23,651 nucleotides of DNA from Desulfobacterales bacterium (GTDB lineage: Bacteria; Desulfobacterota; Desulfobacteria; Desulfobacterales; JAFDCJ01), in the NCBI GenBank assembly GCA_020345785.1, contig CP070771.1, forward strand, positions 5,208,838 through 5,232,488. Reading direction: 5' to 3'. This document shows, piece by piece, positions 22,840 through 23,651 of the stretch (positions within the stretch are counted from its first letter, which is position 1; every line of letters begins with the position of its first letter). The notes beneath the pieces were generated by a model. It had not been told where the DNA came from and did not search any database. It was given only the letters and a program-made list of their open reading frames with translations. The position numbers were made by a program, and so were the translations under genes.

Positions 22840-23580
22840 TCACAGCGTGAAGGAAAATGAATCACCCGGATGCAGCAATTTACCCTTGATGTCGGGTGCC
22901 TGCTTTTTGAGTTGGTCTAAAAATTCATGGCCTTCGTCGAATCGATAGTGCATGGGAATGGCAACTCGGACTCCCAGCCAGCGGGCCGCAAGGGCGGCTT
23001 CATCCGGGTACAGCTCGGTTAAAGGCTGACCGTGGACGTCGACGCCGCCGACACCCAACATGGCCACATGGGGCCGGTAAAGTTCACCGTAAAGCTTGAT
23101 GTCGCTGTGGATCGAGGTGTCGCCGCCGAAAAATACCCGTTCGCCGGTTGCAAAGGTGAGCAAGTAGCTCAACGGCTGGGCGTTGATAAAACCTCGCGCT
23201 GTTTTGCCAAATGACAGATGCCGGGCGGGCAATGCCTTGACTTTGACGTCTGCGAAGACATACTGGACGCCGGAAACCATATGATAGATGCGATCCTCGG
23301 GAATACCGGCCTCCTCGAGCGCACGAAATTTTGTGGCCACATCGCATACCAGAATCGCATCCGAGATTTTCATGATATCGAAGGCCTGACCGACGTGATC
23401 GGTTGCCGTGTGCGTCACCAGGAGGAGGTGTAGGTTTTGAAAAGCCTCAGGCTTTTCAGCGCCGGGAGGAATACCGTCCTTTGGGTCCCCGCTGAGCATT
23501 GGATCTAACAGCATGGTTGTCCCCTCTTCGGTCGACAGTTGAAATGCCGTCCAGCCAAGATAACGAATGTTGATTGTCAT
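22840..23580 (-). CDS. Metallo-beta-lactamase-fold hydrolase (UPF0173/UlaG-like)
   Basis: This 246-residue protein of the MBL superfamily is of the type annotated as UPF0173 metal-dependent hydrolases; its substrate is unknown. The expected HxHxDH motif reads HTATDH (H57, A59, D61, H62), so the second His is Ala. Other ligands look present: H121 (ARHLSF), D154 (FGGDTS) and H211 (PMHYR). I chose the ATG at 23580-23578 because AAGGAG sits 6 nt before it and the protein then begins MTINIRYLGW as in relatives. A start at 23622 would add 14 unconserved residues. It is convergent with the MerB-like gene, 26 nt apart, so shared regulation is not implied. Confidence 0.85.
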   Translation of the reverse strand: MTINIRYLGWTAFQLSTEEGTTMLLDPMLSGDPKDGIPPGAEKPEAFQNLHLLLVTHTATDHVGQAFDIMKISDAILVCDVATKFRALEEAGIPEDRIYHMVSGVQYVFADVKVKALPARHLSFGKTARGFINAQPLSYLLTFATGERVFFGGDTSIHSDIKLYGELYRPHVAMLGVGGVDVHGQPLTELYPDEAALAARWLGVRVAIPMHYRFDEGHEFLDQLKKQAPDIKGKLLHPGDSFSFTL

Positions 23581-23651
23581 AAGCGGCTCCTTGGTCGATT
23601 CTTCACGCTGATGTTGACCCATCGTTAGGAAAAATCAGCGACCACCAGCAG

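Noticed and set aside
23581..23622. Upstream start for the last MBL gene
   Set aside because: The 14 added residues are unconserved in style, and a well-spaced AAGGAG precedes the internal ATG at 23580.

Overview
The window carries conserved housekeeping genes followed by a more variable region. It looks like a Gram-negative anaerobe of the former Deltaproteobacteria (Desulfobacterota, probably Desulfobacterales-like). This is inferred from the gene set (rng, yajC-secD-secF, dprA-topA, ilvB-ilvN-ilvC-cimA-leuA), the citramalate route to isoleucine, degenerate heptamer arrays between genes, and apparent selenocysteine use. No ribosomal RNA or other decisive marker is present.

Layout. 1-928 (minus) is the 5' part of leuS, cut by the window edge. 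Divergent from it are rng, yajC, secD, secF, dprA and topA (1210-9858, plus): RNA turnover, protein export, DNA uptake/processing and topology. Next is a branched-chain amino acid operon, ilvB-ilvN-ilvC-cimA-leuA (10093-17272, plus). Before ilvB sits a complete ribosome-mediated attenuator: a promoter overlapping the topA stop, a 33-codon leader peptide with 16 Leu/Ile/Val codons, a 14-bp antiterminator and a strong terminator. On the minus strand follow pyrD (17592-18512) and a metallo-beta-lactamase-fold protein (18657-19586).

The right end (20112-23580) holds the most unusual material: a B12-binding radical SAM protein of the RiPP C-methyltransferase type with a stretched cysteine motif, then an alkylmercury-lyase (MerB)-like gene, then a convergent metallo-hydrolase lacking one canonical metal ligand. 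The MerB-like frame is interrupted by two in-frame UGA codons (22379 and 22574). Both fall where MerB has its catalytic cysteines (C96 and C159). Each is followed, 17 or 19 nt later, by a hairpin with a GGUC loop like the E. coli fdhF SECIS. I read it as one 234-residue protein with two selenocysteines, that is, a diselenol version of the MerB active site.

Many intergenic gaps are filled with degenerate tandem heptamers (several sequence families, strict 7-bp period) that often begin 1-3 nt after a stop codon. Two gaps hold such arrays in inverted orientation around a core. A separate nested 134-bp palindrome covers the -35 region of the secD promoter.
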